A DNA stretch of 64,000 nucleotides from Erodium maritimum (GCA_963921825.1 OY997594.1:64961675-65025674); one strand, 5' to 3'; shown: positions 12,935 to 25,551, numbered from the stretch's first letter. Translations and numbers: made by a program. Notes: generated from the sequence alone by a model not told the origin.

Positions 12935-13250
12935 TTTTTTATAAGCTCGATTTTTTTATCAAAAATACATTTTTCAAAAAGAGTGTGAATCACAAGTCCA
13001 AAAAGGATCAGAACAAAGATTAAACAAACATAAAACAGGATCATTCCTAAAGGACCAAAGCACGAAAACAGGAACCTCACACGGGAACTCAGAAGAGAAA
13101 AACCCTTACAAAGAACAAAAACAATAATCGTAGGAGCACAACCCACAAATAAACAAACATAAAACAAACAAACCTCGAGACTATCTCGTACCACTTCAAA
13201 AGTCTTGAAAGTAAACTAGCGAACCACACCACCCAAACATGTTTTACCAG
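12935..13250 (-). repeat. Possible LINE 3'-end fragment
   Basis: It starts with a T-run followed by ATAAGCTCG, much like the 3' end of the full LINE (T-run then ATAAGCGAAG at 18861). It continues as A- and C-rich DNA like the LINE 3' UTR. That suggests a 5'-truncated minus-strand LINE copy. Evidence is compositional plus a short match only. Confidence 0.35.
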
Positions 13251-13483
13251 CGGCCGTGAAACAGATCAAACGACAAAAAACACCAATGGATTGGTCCCTA
13301 TTGAGGACAGAGCAATCACACAGAGTTCGGACCAACGAGAAACAACCTGAAAGGCTGCAACGACGTAAGCAAACAAACCCTCGGCAATTGAGCCCTTCCA
13401 TCGTCGTAAAGCATGTTACAACTGAGAAATTTTCGATTCCTTTCATCATAAAGTATTAAAGCGATTAGTTTGTGTAGGCATAA

Positions 13484-13808
13484 GAGCATCATAGTGGTGG
13501 TGCGATACGACATGGTCAAATATGTTACTATCTACAGTCAATCCCAGGTTTGTTAGTAGTGGAGGTCGATTTCCGGGGTGGAGGGACATTCTTACCATAA
13601 TCTCTAGGTGTATGAGTGGAAAGGCTAAGAGAGAAGGGAGAATTACATCAAATTTGTGTGCATCAACAAATCTATCGTCGCTGGAGACAAAGGAAAGGTC
13701 GATAAAAAATACGTCACTTTTTCGTCATTTTCTTTGACCAAATCAATGTCCATTTTATATATTGCTTTGTTGATCAAAAAAAAAAATCAATGTTTATTCT
13801 AGATGCTC
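13484..13808. mobile_element. Tourist-like MITE (PIF/Harbinger)
   Basis: The termini GAGCATC...GATGCTC are inverted and are flanked by the 3-bp duplication TAA (13481-13483 and 13809-13811), the signature of PIF/Harbinger insertion. It is 325 bp and non-coding. Confidence 0.7.
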
Positions 13809-13811
13809 TAA

Positions 13812-14250
13812 CAATGAAGCTGCTTATTGCTTAATTCTAGTAAACTTTTTGTGGATCAATGTTCACTTGATGATATTGCTTTTATTATAAAGTTTGATTC
13901 TATGCATTAATAAACACACTGTTTCTTTCCTAAAAAAGCTACATTGATTTTTTTTATTCATCTATATTTAACTTTTATTTTTTCTCTCATTTTATTATAT
14001 TTTGTTAGTTAATTATGAAAATACTCATAAATAATTTTGAGACTCGGATAAAAATATTTGTATACCGTTAATTTCTTTTCTTTTTTAGAAAATTATTAAA
14101 AACCCTTTCAGAAAAATTTATTTTTTTAAAATAGAATATCATAATATAATTAAAAAAATCATGCCAAAATTACCTTTCAATGATATTCTTGTCATTCATT
14201 ACCAAAAGTGAAACGATAAAAATATAATCCTTTTTTTAGTGAAAAACACT
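13812..14250. other. AT-rich spacer, no supported gene
   Basis: Low-complexity AT-rich DNA; nothing recognised. Confidence 0.5.
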
Positions 14251-14257
14251 TTTTATC

Positions 14258-14770
14258 AATTGTCTGCATTACGAACATTTAGCAGCATACTCAACAAAGG
14301 TTTCCTCGACCACAAAAGGACAAGCGTAGTACAGGATTCGCTTACAAGCTAGTGAGAGGCTTCATTGGCGGACCTTTTGACTCATTCGAGTTTGGTATAC
14401 TAGAGTTGAGACAACATGGCGTGAATATCTTGAATAATATCCCTGATGGGAGAGATACATGGTGACCCTAAAGTAATCATATGTATCACGGTCTATGAAT
14501 CAAACTGGATAATGACTCGTGTCTAGTCCACGTCATATGAATATGATAGAGTTGCCATTACGGAATGTGCCTCAATCGTGAATGAGGACCATAGAGCCGG
14601 AATAATTCCATTCCTAGCTGCTAAATGCCCAATAGCTAATCGGACGTCAAATCCCCAACCAAATTCTCCCGTGTCTTAAACGAGAGCGTCATCGACATTG
14701 ATAACCATTGATCTCGAGAGGTGAGGTCCATACGTACAGTGTTGATGGGCTACCGAAGAACAAGGAGGAT
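14258..14770 (-). pseudogene. LINE RNase H relic
   Basis: The minus strand reads PIRDIIQDIHAMLSQL, then after one stop YTKLE, and after another VKRSANEASH, which is the C-terminal pattern of the RNase H domain in plant LINEs (FVxRSANxAAHxLA). It ends about 30 residues later at a stop near 14258 and is followed by an A-rich tail on the minus strand (T-run near 14232). At least three in-frame stops are present, so it is an old relic. Confidence 0.7.
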
Positions 14771-14809
14771 GAGCATGAGATACTGCATCCTTTCATGCTG
14801 CCAAAATAG

Positions 14810-14900
14810 AAGGATGGTGACTATATATTAGGTGAATTTCGCGTAATAGTTATGTCGGAATTCATGATTGGTAAGGCTCAAAATGGATGAAATGATTCCT
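14810..14900. repeat. Dispersed repeat fragment (pair of 12.28 kb)
   Basis: Roughly 70% similar by eye to 12280-12370, sharing GAATTCATGATTGGTAAG. Family unknown. Confidence 0.4.
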
Positions 14901-16422
14901 CACACCAACCATGATAAGGAATGTCATGTATAGCAAGACAAGTAAATTTTTCTCCCTTGAAGCGGAAATTTTGAAACCCCGGGATGAATGCCAACCAAGA
15001 CTACATCCATTACAACTTTATTTTCCAAAGCCTTAAGGTGAATCTCTGAAACGCCTTGAAGAGCTATCTCTTTCATAATTGCTTCAACAGTTAGGTTTAG
15101 ATGAGTAACTATAAGGTGTGCCTTCTTTAAAACCTTGACCTAAGAAGTGATTATTGGTCCTTTATGAGTGAAATCCTCATAATTCTTTCCCTCCTATAAG
15201 CTTTGTGTATCTTCTATAGATGAAGGGGATGAGGAGCTTCTTCTATCCCAAGCCTCAGTGATAAATAACTTATGATTCATAAATGGCTAGCTCATTGCAC
15301 CTAAATACTGCATCTTGTAGATTATCTTTGCTCCTAAAATAAACAAATTCATACCATTTTCCTTTTTCATTTGGTCTGTTAACCACTAGATATTTCTTGT
15401 ATCCTTGTAATCTCTCAAAAACTTGTTCTAGCTAAGCTGGTGAGGAGTAGGCTGGGACATTATACACAAAGGGGGAACAACCTCTTCCCCAAGCTAGATC
15501 TTGCCTTACCAGGGTGTGAATGTAGTGTTTGGACCCATTTCCTTTTTTATTGTGAGCAGAAGAGGGATGCATGTTTTCAAATCCTGGTGGAGGGAAACCC
15601 ATTGAAGAAGATTCCTGATGTTCCTTTTGATGGTGTTGTTAATGATTAGCAGAGACCACCATCGATCTAAGATGTCCCTGATCTGGGATGGCCTGACCCT
15701 CATCTTCTTGCAGATCATAATGTTGTCTCCTCTTAACATAAGGTAAGTTTGAGCTTGCATAACTACTTCTTCCCTTTCTTTATTGAGATTCCTTGTAGCT
15801 TGAACTCAGCTTTTTCATTTGAAGTTCAGTCCTCCATTCCTAGGTGTGAATGAAGGAGTTATATCTGTATCAGAAGCAACCGGTTGGAAGTACTTGTCAT
15901 AGAACATATTTTTTTGCATCTAACCACTTTGTATGTCCTCCGAAAGAGTATTGGTGTGTTCTGTCAGAGGGGGATGAATGTCCTCCGGATGAGTTTTTTG
16001 CTACAAATTCAAAACCAGGTGGGGTCCAATAAAAGCGGGGGAAGCAAGTTTTAGTTGTTTAACTTGCCTGGCCAGGACATTGATTTGTTGTTGAGCAGCA
16101 ACCAAATCTTCACTTAATTCTTCAACAGTCAACACCATGTTTAAAGCTGATCCTGTACCTGAAGATCTTCAAACAGACTGAGTATTTATTAGTAGCTCTT
16201 AGGGAGCATTCTATTCTCAATCATCTCAACTATATCTTGGTTACAGTTAGAACATTATTTACAAGATTTTTTCGAATGACTCACTTTTTTTTTACTATTC
16301 TATGTTTTTTTTCATAGTTATAATCAATAAAATATTTCTTTCGCTAAAAAACAAGTTAGACTTTTTGTATTGACTCAAACATAACCTAGTAATTACATAA
16401 AAGTGTGTTTGACTACTTGATT
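14901..16422. other. No supported gene
   Basis: Contains only short frames without recognisable domains. The composition and broken frames suggest decayed repeat DNA, but no family could be named. Confidence 0.35.
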
Positions 16423-16434
16423 AAAATCAGAACC

Positions 16435-17238
16435 CTGCTCTACTAGGGTTTTGATGCCTCCTCCTCGCGAGCCACCCAAGCCTAGCTGATCACTGTTCTT
16501 CCGACGTTTTTTTGGCTCCTCTACTCCGCTGCCATGGCGTTCTCCTCAACCTTTCAATTGCTCTCGACGTGGGTTGGGGAGGAATTTAACTCGGGGCGAC
16601 GATCTCCCTCGCCAATATCCCCCGGTAATCCCTATACCTCCGGTGACTGCGCCCCATCCGCCTCTGCACTCTCCGCCATCTTCTGATTGATCCTCTCCGT
16701 TTCTGAATCCGCCGCCGCCTCTGTCGCCGCCTCTGAAGCCACCGCCGCCACCTTTGAAGCCGCCTTTGAATCCGCCTCTAAAGCCGCCGCCGCCGTCGCG
16801 TCCATCTCCCTAGCCTCCACCACCGTACCCTCCTCGACCCCCTCTCTCGATTCTGGTTCTGGCTAATAGAGTGAGTCATTTATAGTTTATTTGATTTCGT
16901 TTTTGCAGGGCAAAAAACTAGCGAGCAGAGATTCAGGGGCTGGCAAACGAGCATCAGGGACTGGCCCTAGGAGGGTCCATGGTCGATGTTTTGCCTCCCA
17001 CCATTACTGTTGCAGTCTTTGGCTAGTTTTCGGAGCAGGAATTCCAGTACCACTTTCTCATCCCCGTATTCTATCATTGCCTATATGTCATCATAATACC
17101 GTCTGTGACGGTTCTAGTAGTACAAGGATCAGTGAACCATTGTTCTTTTATTCTGATCTTAGTGGCAAAGGAGCATGTTTCTTGACACATATCGATGTTA
17201 TGATATAGAATTAATAACATTGCACCTTTTGTTATAAA
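16435..17238 (+). mobile_element. Short non-autonomous LINE-derived retroelement
   Basis: Begins near CTACTAGGGTTTTGATGCC with a GC-rich leader and ends in an A-run at about 17235. Near-identical 12-bp sequences, AAAATCAGAACC (16423-16434) and AAAATCAAAACC (17239-17250), flank it and fit a LINE-type target duplication. The distal part (from about 16955) is clearly related to the 3' part of the longer element at 53.9-54.2 kb (both carry GGGACTG..CC, then GCCTCCC, and a TTGTTCTT/CTGTTCAT region). It looks like an internally deleted version of that element. No intact coding sequence. Confidence 0.6.
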
Positions 17239-17250
17239 AAAATCAAAACC

Positions 17251-17689
17251 GTGCGTATTTAGAAATTGGAATAACGTATTTTCTGGATGATGTATATTTT
17301 TGGGGTGTGTAGATCATCGATCCGATAGTATTTATGACGCCTTAAACGCACCGGCACCGGAAGAGCAGTATGTGACCATTCCCCACCGCACCTTCTTTTC
17401 GCTCTTCCCAATTTCACCACTCCCTCCCAATGGAATTTCATCACTCTACTGAGGTCATAAATGTAAAATTCAAAAACAATCACAAAGTCCCATGACTGGG
17501 CTCTACAGTTACCTGCATAATTACACCCATATATATCTTTTCACTCCATAATTCTTTCAGCTGAGTATCAATGGATCCTCGCAAAGGGCTCTGTTCATTT
17601 TTTGTAATTCGTATTTTTTTATGATGGTAACAAGTGTTTTTGAGAGCAACCATATTGTCGCGGTTTATTATTTATTACGTGACTTACGG
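17251..17689. other. No supported gene
   Basis: Nothing recognised beyond short frames. Confidence 0.4.
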
Positions 17690-18225
17690 TTCGCGATTTA
17701 AGGTTTAGCATACCGCGAGTCGTACGTTGTAGCGTACGACGTGTACGGTTCCGATTTTTTAAACCGTGAGTCGCAACCGCAAGTGTGTTTGTGCTTCACA
17801 TAAGTCACGACTTGCAATTCGCCAACCAGCCAATAGAATCGTGACACGTGACACTGATGTGGTGAAATTTGACCGTTGGTTCCAATGATCAGCAATCGTT
17901 ATGTATATATTTTTAACTAAATAAAACCCGAATTTTAACCCCCAAAATTTAATTTTCCCCATCTATAAATATCATCATCCTTTCATCAACTCACACACAT
18001 TTTCTCCTCATTTCTCAAATTCCATCTCCCCAAAAGTTCGTTTTTCGATCAAGAAAATATCTGATGACGAGGCTCAGACGTCGTCCCCATCGGATCGAGA
18101 TCAAACGAGCGTGCACTAGAGAAACCCGATTTCAATACAGATAAGCTCGGTGGCTTTCAAGGGATGTTGAACATCAACCCGAACAACAACCCATTCATGC
18201 AGTAAGACGGGTTTTTTCCGAGTTC
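17690..18225 (+). mobile_element. Probable 5' part of a PIF/Harbinger-like element
   Basis: Several related short motifs around GTGACTTACGG, GAGTCGTACG and GTCACGACTTG occur in both orientations at 17650-17850. They are followed by a GC-poor leader, a TATA-like CTATAAATATC at about 17972, a CT/CA-rich leader and a short frame near 18165 rich in Asn and Pro. That order (subterminal repeats, promoter, Asn/Pro-rich start) resembles the 5' end of PIF-type ORF1 genes. The matching C-terminal coding part may be the pieces at 24.9-27.6 kb. This is an inference from arrangement, not a confirmed element. Confidence 0.35.
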
Positions 18226-18860
18226 TTTTTTATTTGATAGATGAGTGTAATTTTATTCCATAGTACTAAAATGAGGTACCAGGAAGCAGGAGAGGTTAAC
18301 CTCAATTCTAAGAATAAAGAACGAATAAACTTATTTTGTGCTTCACAAGCAAGAAAACAACACAGAATATCAGAAAACAAATGTAAGGTTGACTTGCCAA
18401 TCGGATAAGGACGCCTCCAGTTTCATACACCCAGCTGATCTGAATAAACCTAAAGCCCGTGTTTCCAATTTGAGGAAAAGTTCCTCCACTAAATTAGAGA
18501 TGAAATAGATCGAAAAAAGAGGTCGTGTGATATGCGACCACCAGATCTACAATCTTGATTTATAACAAACCTCTCGAAGCTCTAAATGCAGGGACAAAAG
18601 CTAATTCCAATCATCGATGAAACCATATTCTCTGAGATATGTCTGGGAGATCACATCAGGGGAACTACATTATTTAGTGGAGAAGTAATGGAGGAGGGTA
18701 GTAAATCGATTGATTCAACCCTTCATCCTCACACATGTCCTCGTCCTCACACAAGTTCTCGTATTCCATTGAATATATAACCCTGAAATCAATCTTTTTT
18801 GGAACTTCAATATCTAACGCGTTGAATTGTTCAAGAACTAAGTCTCCCTTTGTCAATGTC
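18226..18860 (-). pseudogene. Older LINE ORF1 relic, cut by the 18.9-24.4 kb LINE
   Basis: On the minus strand 18856-18674 encodes GDLVLEQFNALDIEVPKK, clearly related to GPLVLEQFDSLDLEIPRR near the end of ORF1 in the adjacent LINE (about 22950). The relic's frame is cut directly at the A-tail of that LINE (T-run at 18861-18868), so the younger LINE inserted into, or recombined with, ORF1 of an older relative. The remaining sequence to 18226 shows no clear domain. Confidence 0.6.
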
Positions 18861-19278
18861 TTTTTTTTATAAGCGAAGATATTTATTAAGCATTCGTTCT
18901 ACAAAACGTAGAAGCGAAGCGAAGAAAACAGCCCTTGCCGGACTTTTTCCCCCTACCACAACAGCTACAGTAGCCCAAACCCAAAAACAAGCACAACGGA
19001 ACAAGTCTCTAACAAAAAGAACAAACACACAACCCAACACTAGCTAAATCGGAAACAAAAACAAAAACAACAAATAAAACAACCATCAAGATGAATCCGG
19101 CACACCGACACCTCGAACCGTCTTGCCACCCTTGCCGCCCCTCTTCAAACACCGCACAGGAACACCCGCCCACAGGTCAAAAGTGACACCACTACAAAAC
19201 ATGCCCGAACTTCACAAGAGACTGTACGAGTGATGCTTCACCTTAGCCACCACTTCGTCAACAGATGGCATGACTTAG

Positions 19279-22200
19279 TTAAAAGCAGCCCCATTTCGCA
19301 CCAACCAAATATGCCACAAAGTCAGGTAACCAACCCTCACCCAACCTGTCCACCACAACTTGGATCCCAACCCCTTCCACCACATCAGCAATAGTCCTAG
19401 GCATAGGACCAGAAACTCTCCACCAAGCAAACAATCGCGACCAGATCACCCACGAGAATTCACAGTGCAACAACATATGATCTACCTCTTCAAAAGAGGA
19501 TTTACAAAATAAGCACAACATACGATTGAGAGAAATATTTATCCCCCGACTCTCCAAAAAGTCCATGGTAGGCAATGCTCTATGGGCCGCCAGCCACACA
19601 AAGACACAAAACTTCGGAGGGAGGCCTTTCACCCATAGGATCGACGCCCAACCAACAACCCGGGGCGACACGTTCGACCCGACCAACAATAAATAGGATT
19701 GAGCTACCGAGAAACCCTTCGGTTGCTTCACCCACACAAGAACGTCATCCAACTCGGGCCGGACCTGCACCCGTTCCAAGACATCCATCAAAACATCGGT
19801 CGAAACTTGTTCCCATGCATCCAAGTCCCTGAAACCGACCCTCCAATGACCCAGCGACCAAAAATGATTCACCTTTGCATATTTTGCCGGGCAATCCACA
19901 TATAGAACCGGGAACCTGTACCGCAACGAGATTTCCCCCACCCAAACATCATCCCAAAAGGAAATTCTGTCACCTTTCCCCAACTGCCAATGCACACTTT
20001 GGTTCCCAAAGAGCTCCAAAAACCTCGGATCAGAGGCTAGGTACAAAATATGAGATAACAGAAAAGATGAACCAGGTTTATCCAGCTTGGCAAGGTCCCA
20101 ATCAGAAGGATTCCATCCATACAGGGCACATATGACCTTCTTCCACAAAGAATCAACTTCGGATGCAAACCTCCACCACCATTTAGCCAACAAGCTTACA
20201 TTCATCTCTTCCAAACGCTTAATGCCAAGGCCACCTTCTTCCCGACTTCTACACACCGTACTCCAATTCACTTTATAGAACATCTTACCAGTATAAGGAT
20301 TGGTCCACAGAAAGCGCCTCTGCCAGGCCTCTAGGATAGCAATGACTTTCTTGGGTGTTTTAAGCAGGGACATATAAAAGACGGGTAATGCAGACAAAGT
20401 GGACTTTACCAACACAATTCGCCCTGCCATGTTCAAGTTCTTTAGCTTCCACAACCCCAAAGATTTCTTGAACTTGTCTACAACCGGTTCCCACGAGGCA
20501 ATTTTCCTTGGATTCGCTCCTAGCCAAAAACCGAGGTACTTCATAGGAAGGGACCCCACCTGACACCCAAGGAGCCGAGACACTGCATAGGTCGAGCACC
20601 CCCTCTCATTCAGAACAACGGCCGTGGACTTATGGAAATTAATCTGAAAACCCGACCCTTTCTAAAACCGCTCCAACAGATCCTTAACAAAAGTAATGCC
20701 CGCCAAGTCTCCCTTCACAAACAGAAGCGTATCATCCGCGAACTGCAAGTGGGAAAAAGATAACCCAAACTCCCCGATGGTTACACCACTAAAGCACCCC
20801 CACTTCTTCCCTTCCTCCAACAATTGGTGTAAACCCTCTGCAGCAATCAGAAACAAGAAAAGGGATAGAGGACACCCCTGCCTAATGCCATTAGAAACCA
20901 GGAAGTCCCCACTAGGAGAACCGTTAATCAGAACCGAAACATGGGCCCGAAAATACCCCTGCATCCACCCTCTCCATTTCCCACCAAAGCCCATCAGATC
21001 CAACACTCTATCAATATAACCCCAGTGAACTTTATCGTAAGCCTTTTCAAAGTCCAATTTCAAAAGAACAACCTCTTCCTTAGAGACCTTCAGCTTCTGC
21101 AACAATTCCGAAGCAATCAATACCCCGTCCACCAACTGTCTCCCTGCCACGAACCCACTCTGAGTGTCACTAATCAGGCCGGGCAACACCTTTTTCATAC
21201 GATTGGCAAGCACTTTAGCCAGAATCTTGTAAGGGCCAGAGATCAGACTAATCGGGCGGAAATCATCAAAACTGCAAGAAACTCCGGACTTAGGAATTAA
21301 CGTCAGAAAAGACGAGTTAATCCCTTTACCCATCTTCCCTGAGGCCTGAAAAGCAGACAAAAAATTCACCACATCACCACCCACCACACTCCAACAAGTC
21401 TTATAGAACCTCATCGAAAAACCGTCCGGTCCCGGAGCTTTCTCGCCACCACAACCTCTTACTGCAAGAAGTATCTCCCCAACCCCGAACTCAGCTTCCA
21501 ACCACTCCGCCTGGACTGCCGAGATGGTTCGGAAAGGGAGATCCGGTAGGTTCACCGAAACCCTCAGATCAACAGAAAAACGGGTAGAGAAGTGATCTAC
21601 AGCCGCCCGTTTGACCGCGTCCGGAGTGGAGACAACCGAATGACCTACACGAATCCGAGACACCCGGTTTCTTGTAGCCCTGAAATTCGCTATTCGGTGA
21701 AAGAAACGCGTGCAACGATCACCACCTTTGAACCAGCGAAACCGTGCCTTTTGGCACCACACCTTTGCCAACCAACTTTGCTTCCGCAACAACCGAGCCC
21801 TACACAGACTTCTCCGCTCCCTTTCATCACCGGACAATGCTCTCTCATCAAGCAAAACGTCCCACCCATCCAATTCAGACACCAGGGCGGCCACCTCTGT
21901 TTCCAGTTTGCCAAACACCTCCTTGTTCCAAACTTGAAGATCTCGTCTTAGGTTTCTCAACTTCGACCATAAAACAAAATCAGGCTCTCCAACCACCTCG
22001 TATGACTCCCATAGCAAACGAACTGTGGGGAGGAAAGTTTTGTGCTCCAACCACACATTCAAGAACCGGGCCGGCTTCGGCCCCCAATCAACCACCTCCA
22101 TCCCCAAAATTACCGGTCGATGATCAGAAACTCCTCTCGGTAGGCTCCTTTGTTCCAAGACACCAAAACAGACATGGCCTCCGGAGTGACAAAGAAGCGG

Positions 22201-22799
22201 TCCAGCCTTGACTCCTTAGAACCCGAGTCATACCAAGTGAATTTAGCACCCACCATAGAAAGATCAACCAAACCCATATCCTCCACAAAGTCTGCAAAAG
22301 CCCGACTATCCCCCCTGTTAAAAGCACTGCCTCGACGTTCCTCCTCAGAGAGAACCGAATTGAAATCACCTCCCATAAACAAAATGTCATTCAACAAAGG
22401 GCGCTTAGCACAAAGGGATGACCAATACAACACCCTATCCCGAGCCCTACAGGGAGCATAAACATTCACAAAACTAACCTGAGAATTAGAGCTGACATGA
22501 ACCCCATTCCAACAGATACAATTATGCTCGAAGAAAGTCGTCGTCTTAGAGAAAGACGTCAATTTCCAAGCGAACAAAACACCACCAACCGTCCCGTTTG
22601 CCGGGACCCAATCAACATCCCAACCAATACCAAAACCACAACTTCGCAGGATACATGAATCAACAACTGACAATTTTGTTTCTTGCAACATCACCACATC
22701 AACATCACTTGAGAGAATCAACTTTTTAATGCAATTCCGCTTAGAGTCGGAACGCATACCCCTCACGTTCCACGTGAGGAACTTCATCAACAAAATCAC
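19279..22799 (-). pseudogene. LINE ORF2: endonuclease, reverse transcriptase, zf-RVT
   Basis: The start is at 22799 (or the inner Met at 22787, MKFLTWNVRG, the usual beginning of the APE-like endonuclease). Endonuclease motifs include VMLQETK, GGDFNSV and SDHRPVI. The reverse transcriptase has APGPDGFSMRFYK, DFRPISLIS, LDFEKAYDKVHW, GIRQGCPLS and the catalytic FADD in LQFADDTLLF. The C-terminal part carries the zinc-binding domain (PPKFCVFVWLA, then Cys/His pairs CLFCK and HMLLHC). Two breaks are seen: a frameshift near 22.16 kb just before SDHRP, and a TAG at about 20.66 kb after LLERF, probably from a Ser codon. Unlike the relics at 7 and 14 kb there is no RNase H after the zinc domain, so it belongs to a different LINE lineage. 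Confidence 0.88.
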
Positions 22800-24438
22800 A
22801 AAAAAGAACCCAACACAGGGTTAGCCGGCTTACCTAAATGTTCAACCGAGTGCCCCTCCTCGCTTCCACTGTTGCCTTCATCCTGCAACGATCGTCGGGG
22901 GATTTCTAAATCCAAAGAGTCAAATTGCTCCAACACCAAAGGGCCAAGGTCCAACGCTTTTTTACCAATCTTCTTGCAATAAGCCCAATCACCTGAACCG
23001 TCTTTCAACTTTCGAGCAATGGAGATCAACGCTGGACCAGAGCTTCCACCCGTCCCCACCGACTTCGACTGGGCTCTAGTCTGATAATACGTCGTGGGTG
23101 AAACTACTGGCTTGGGAGCATTTTTCTTCGGCCTCCCACGTTTCCGCTTCTACTGTTCAACGTCTGCAGGAATCACTCCAGCCGCCAGAAAACAATCGCG
23201 AGCCGACTCTACTTTCGAAACAGACGTAAAACCCAGAGTCTGCAGACCAGTAGGGTCCTGGTGCCTTTCAACCTCTTCACTATCTCCAAACAGGCGAGAA
23301 AAGGGTGAGATTAACGGCCCAGAACTGATAGGCCTAACTGGGCTGGGCATTGCTTCACTACTCTATTCTACAGATGCGTCGTGTGCCCCAACAAAAACTG
23401 GGTCCCTAGGCTACGAAGAGCCATTTGAGTCCCTGGAAACCGAGTGTTCAGATAAAGAGGACCCTGACACACTCTCCAGACAACGAAACATACTCTCCAC
23501 ACTCTCCAGGGAGGTTTCGTCCACCTCCCTGGACGAAACCGGAGCTAGAACAACTGGAAACGTGACTGTTCCCTGCGTAAAACCCACTTCCACCAGCGAT
23601 GGTGCTGCAACAGAACAATGCACCAACGCAAACGCTCTCCCAAAGGAGGCTCCCTTTTCATTTGTATCAATGACACTCACCACCGTTCCTGCAGCTCCGT
23701 CAATACCCCTCAAATTCTCTTCAGACCACCCATGAAAGGGCATCCCCTTCACCTCAAACCAGCAGAAGCAACCTGATGCCATCAACAACGATTAAGGACC
23801 GTCCACGACATCAAACCAAGTCCGCAGCCACCCAACATCGGTTTCCCTCAGCTCCCGTGCAAAAACAGGGTCCGGGCAATTCAATAGAAACACTCTATTG
23901 CCAAAACCACGGATCTCTACATCGAAGACCCCTTGTCTACTCATTGCTTCCTGAATATCGGCAACGGAACATTCGTTTCGGGCCACTCCCAGTACATCGT
24001 TCTCCACCAAAGCCTCGTGAGCCTCCACAATCTTCCCAACTACGGCTGGCCGGAGACCAGAAGGAGCAGTGTCACATCATCCACACCATAGGTTAGATTG
24101 AAAACAAACAGTTTAAAACCTCGCGCAGATGAAGATTGCGCGGCCAAATTGAAACTCGGTACCTGACCTGACGATGCAACGGTGCCCCGATCGGCCTGCT
24201 TCTCTCCAATCCGACCTCCCTCGGTAGTGCCCTTCCCTTTCACAGCCGTCGACTCCCCCAAAACACCACAATGATCACCCTCAACCCTAGGTGGACTGCG
24301 AATTGGGCCAAAAGACTTGGCCAATTCGACAGCACAAGGGATCGAGAAACGTCTACCCTCAATCACCACATCGCGGAACGTTGGGGTCGGCTCCAGTGAC
24401 CGTGGTGGCCGGCGACAGCTCTCCGTCCTCTCTCTCAC
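22800..24438 (-). pseudogene. LINE ORF1 (DUF4283-like gag), broken
   Basis: The start Met is at 24438. The frame first encodes a Ser/Pro/Gly-rich leader and FKLFVFNLTYGVDD, then changes frame near 24040. The next pieces read VGVARNECSVADIQEAMSRQ and FGNRVFLLNCPD, followed by SGCFCWFEVKGMPFHGWSEENL (about 23780), the pattern of the second half of a DUF4283 RNA-binding domain. The tail (about 23059-22800) is acidic and contains GPLVLEQFDSLDLEIPRR. At least two frame changes and one stop separate the pieces, so no complete ORF1 protein can be made. Its role in intact LINEs is RNA binding and RNP formation. Confidence 0.65.
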
Positions 24439-24460
24439 TCAGTTTTTCACTCCCACTGAT

Positions 24461-24859
24461 TTTACATATTCATAATCATTTCTTCTTGCCTGTTTATTTG
24501 CATTGAGAGGACATTTTTTTTAATTAATTAGAGTTTGGTAGAGCATTATTATTGGCGATTTTCCCTTGCCTTTGCCATGTTTCTTAATTTTAGTGAATGG
24601 GAGAATGAGTAACGTGTGGTTCACAGTAGCTTGAAGGATCCATAGTAGCTAAACAACGAGTTCTTACATGCAATCGGGTTTCAACCATGGTACTTTCAAC
24701 CTATTTTTTTTTATTTTTTTTATTAAATTTTTTTTATTTTGTTAGTTGAAATTTTAATTTATTTTATTGTTAATTTTTTATTTCATTTATTAGATTTATT
24801 TTATTTTTTTAGTTAAAGTTTCAATTTATTTTATTAAATTAATTTCAACCCAGGTAATT
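24461..24859. other. AT-rich spacer
   Basis: From 24690 it is almost pure A/T with T-runs, without coding potential. Similar AT-rich DNA with the same ATTAAATTAATTTCAA motif follows at 27.72 kb, so the two may belong to one repeated element tail. Confidence 0.4.
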
Positions 24860-25550
24860 TCAACTCCCACCTTTCAACCCCCACCTTTCATGAACTCCAA
24901 CCTCGACCCCAATTGTTACGGTTACCCCGATCCCCAATATGACGTCGATCAAATTAGCGGCATCCGGATGTCGGTTTAGCCGTCCTCTACCAGCACTTCC
25001 CAACAACCCAAAGGTTATAGAAGAAAATAGACCCATAAAGTCGAAAAACACCTCATCCATGTTTGGCTATGCACGACGAGAGATGCATCGAATGACAACG
25101 AGCAAGATGGTAGTACATTTTTTTGGGAGGGGGTGGAATTGCCAGACTTTACAGGGAGGTCGTCACCATCCTTTCGATTGGAAGCAAATCAAGAACAACT
25201 AGAACAAGCATTTCCCTCGGGTGCAGAGGTACCATAATATTTTGAAGTCCTTGAAAGATAGTTGTCCAAGCAGTTATAACGATACAGACTACACCAAGAA
25301 GGCTAAGAAGATCTATTATGACACAACAAAGAGCACCGAACTAAAGGTGTTCGACCTCGATCATTAGTATGACATTATGAAGTTCGAAACAAAGTTTACG
25401 GCGGAGGAAGGCATGACCGGTGCACGGAGACAACGATTGGATGAATATGGGGCTTACAGTGTTAGTCTTAATGCCCATAGTTCAATCCTAAATGTCCAAA
25501 TGTATATATCATCGTTAGCAATAAAATTAAAGCGGCTTTATATTACTTAT
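24860..25550 (+). pseudogene. PIF ORF1-like (Myb/trihelix-like) relic, upstream part
   Basis: Plus-strand frames encode a Pro/Asn/Tyr-rich start (NSNLDPNCYGYPDPQYDVDQ), then HVWLCTTRDASNDNEQDG and STFFWEGV, then SYNDTDYTKKAKKIYYDTTK and KLFD-like residues, ending LDEYGAYSVS. This is the usual order in the Myb-like accessory proteins of PIF/Harbinger elements and their plant relatives (often annotated as glutathione S-transferase T3-like or NAM-associated). Several stops and frame changes are present. The gene seems to continue at 27.1 kb after a large inserted block. Confidence 0.5.
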
Positions 25551-25551
25551 G

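Larger units (their letters stand above)
18861..24460 (-). mobile_element. L1-type LINE, nearly full length
   Basis: A minus-strand non-LTR retrotransposon of about 5.6 kb. It starts near 24460 with a short leader, has ORF1 (24438 to about 22800), then ORF2 (22799-19279), a 3' UTR of about 400 bp and an A-tail (T-run 18861-18868). Coding similarity is long and well preserved, with only a few breaks, so it is much younger than the other LINE relics here. I could not find a convincing target duplication: sequences beside the A-tail are not obviously repeated beyond 24460. Confidence 0.85.

Noticed and set aside
20696-22461. Several plus-strand frames of 100-155 codons
   Set aside because: Antisense of LINE ORF2; the minus strand carries the RT and endonuclease motifs.
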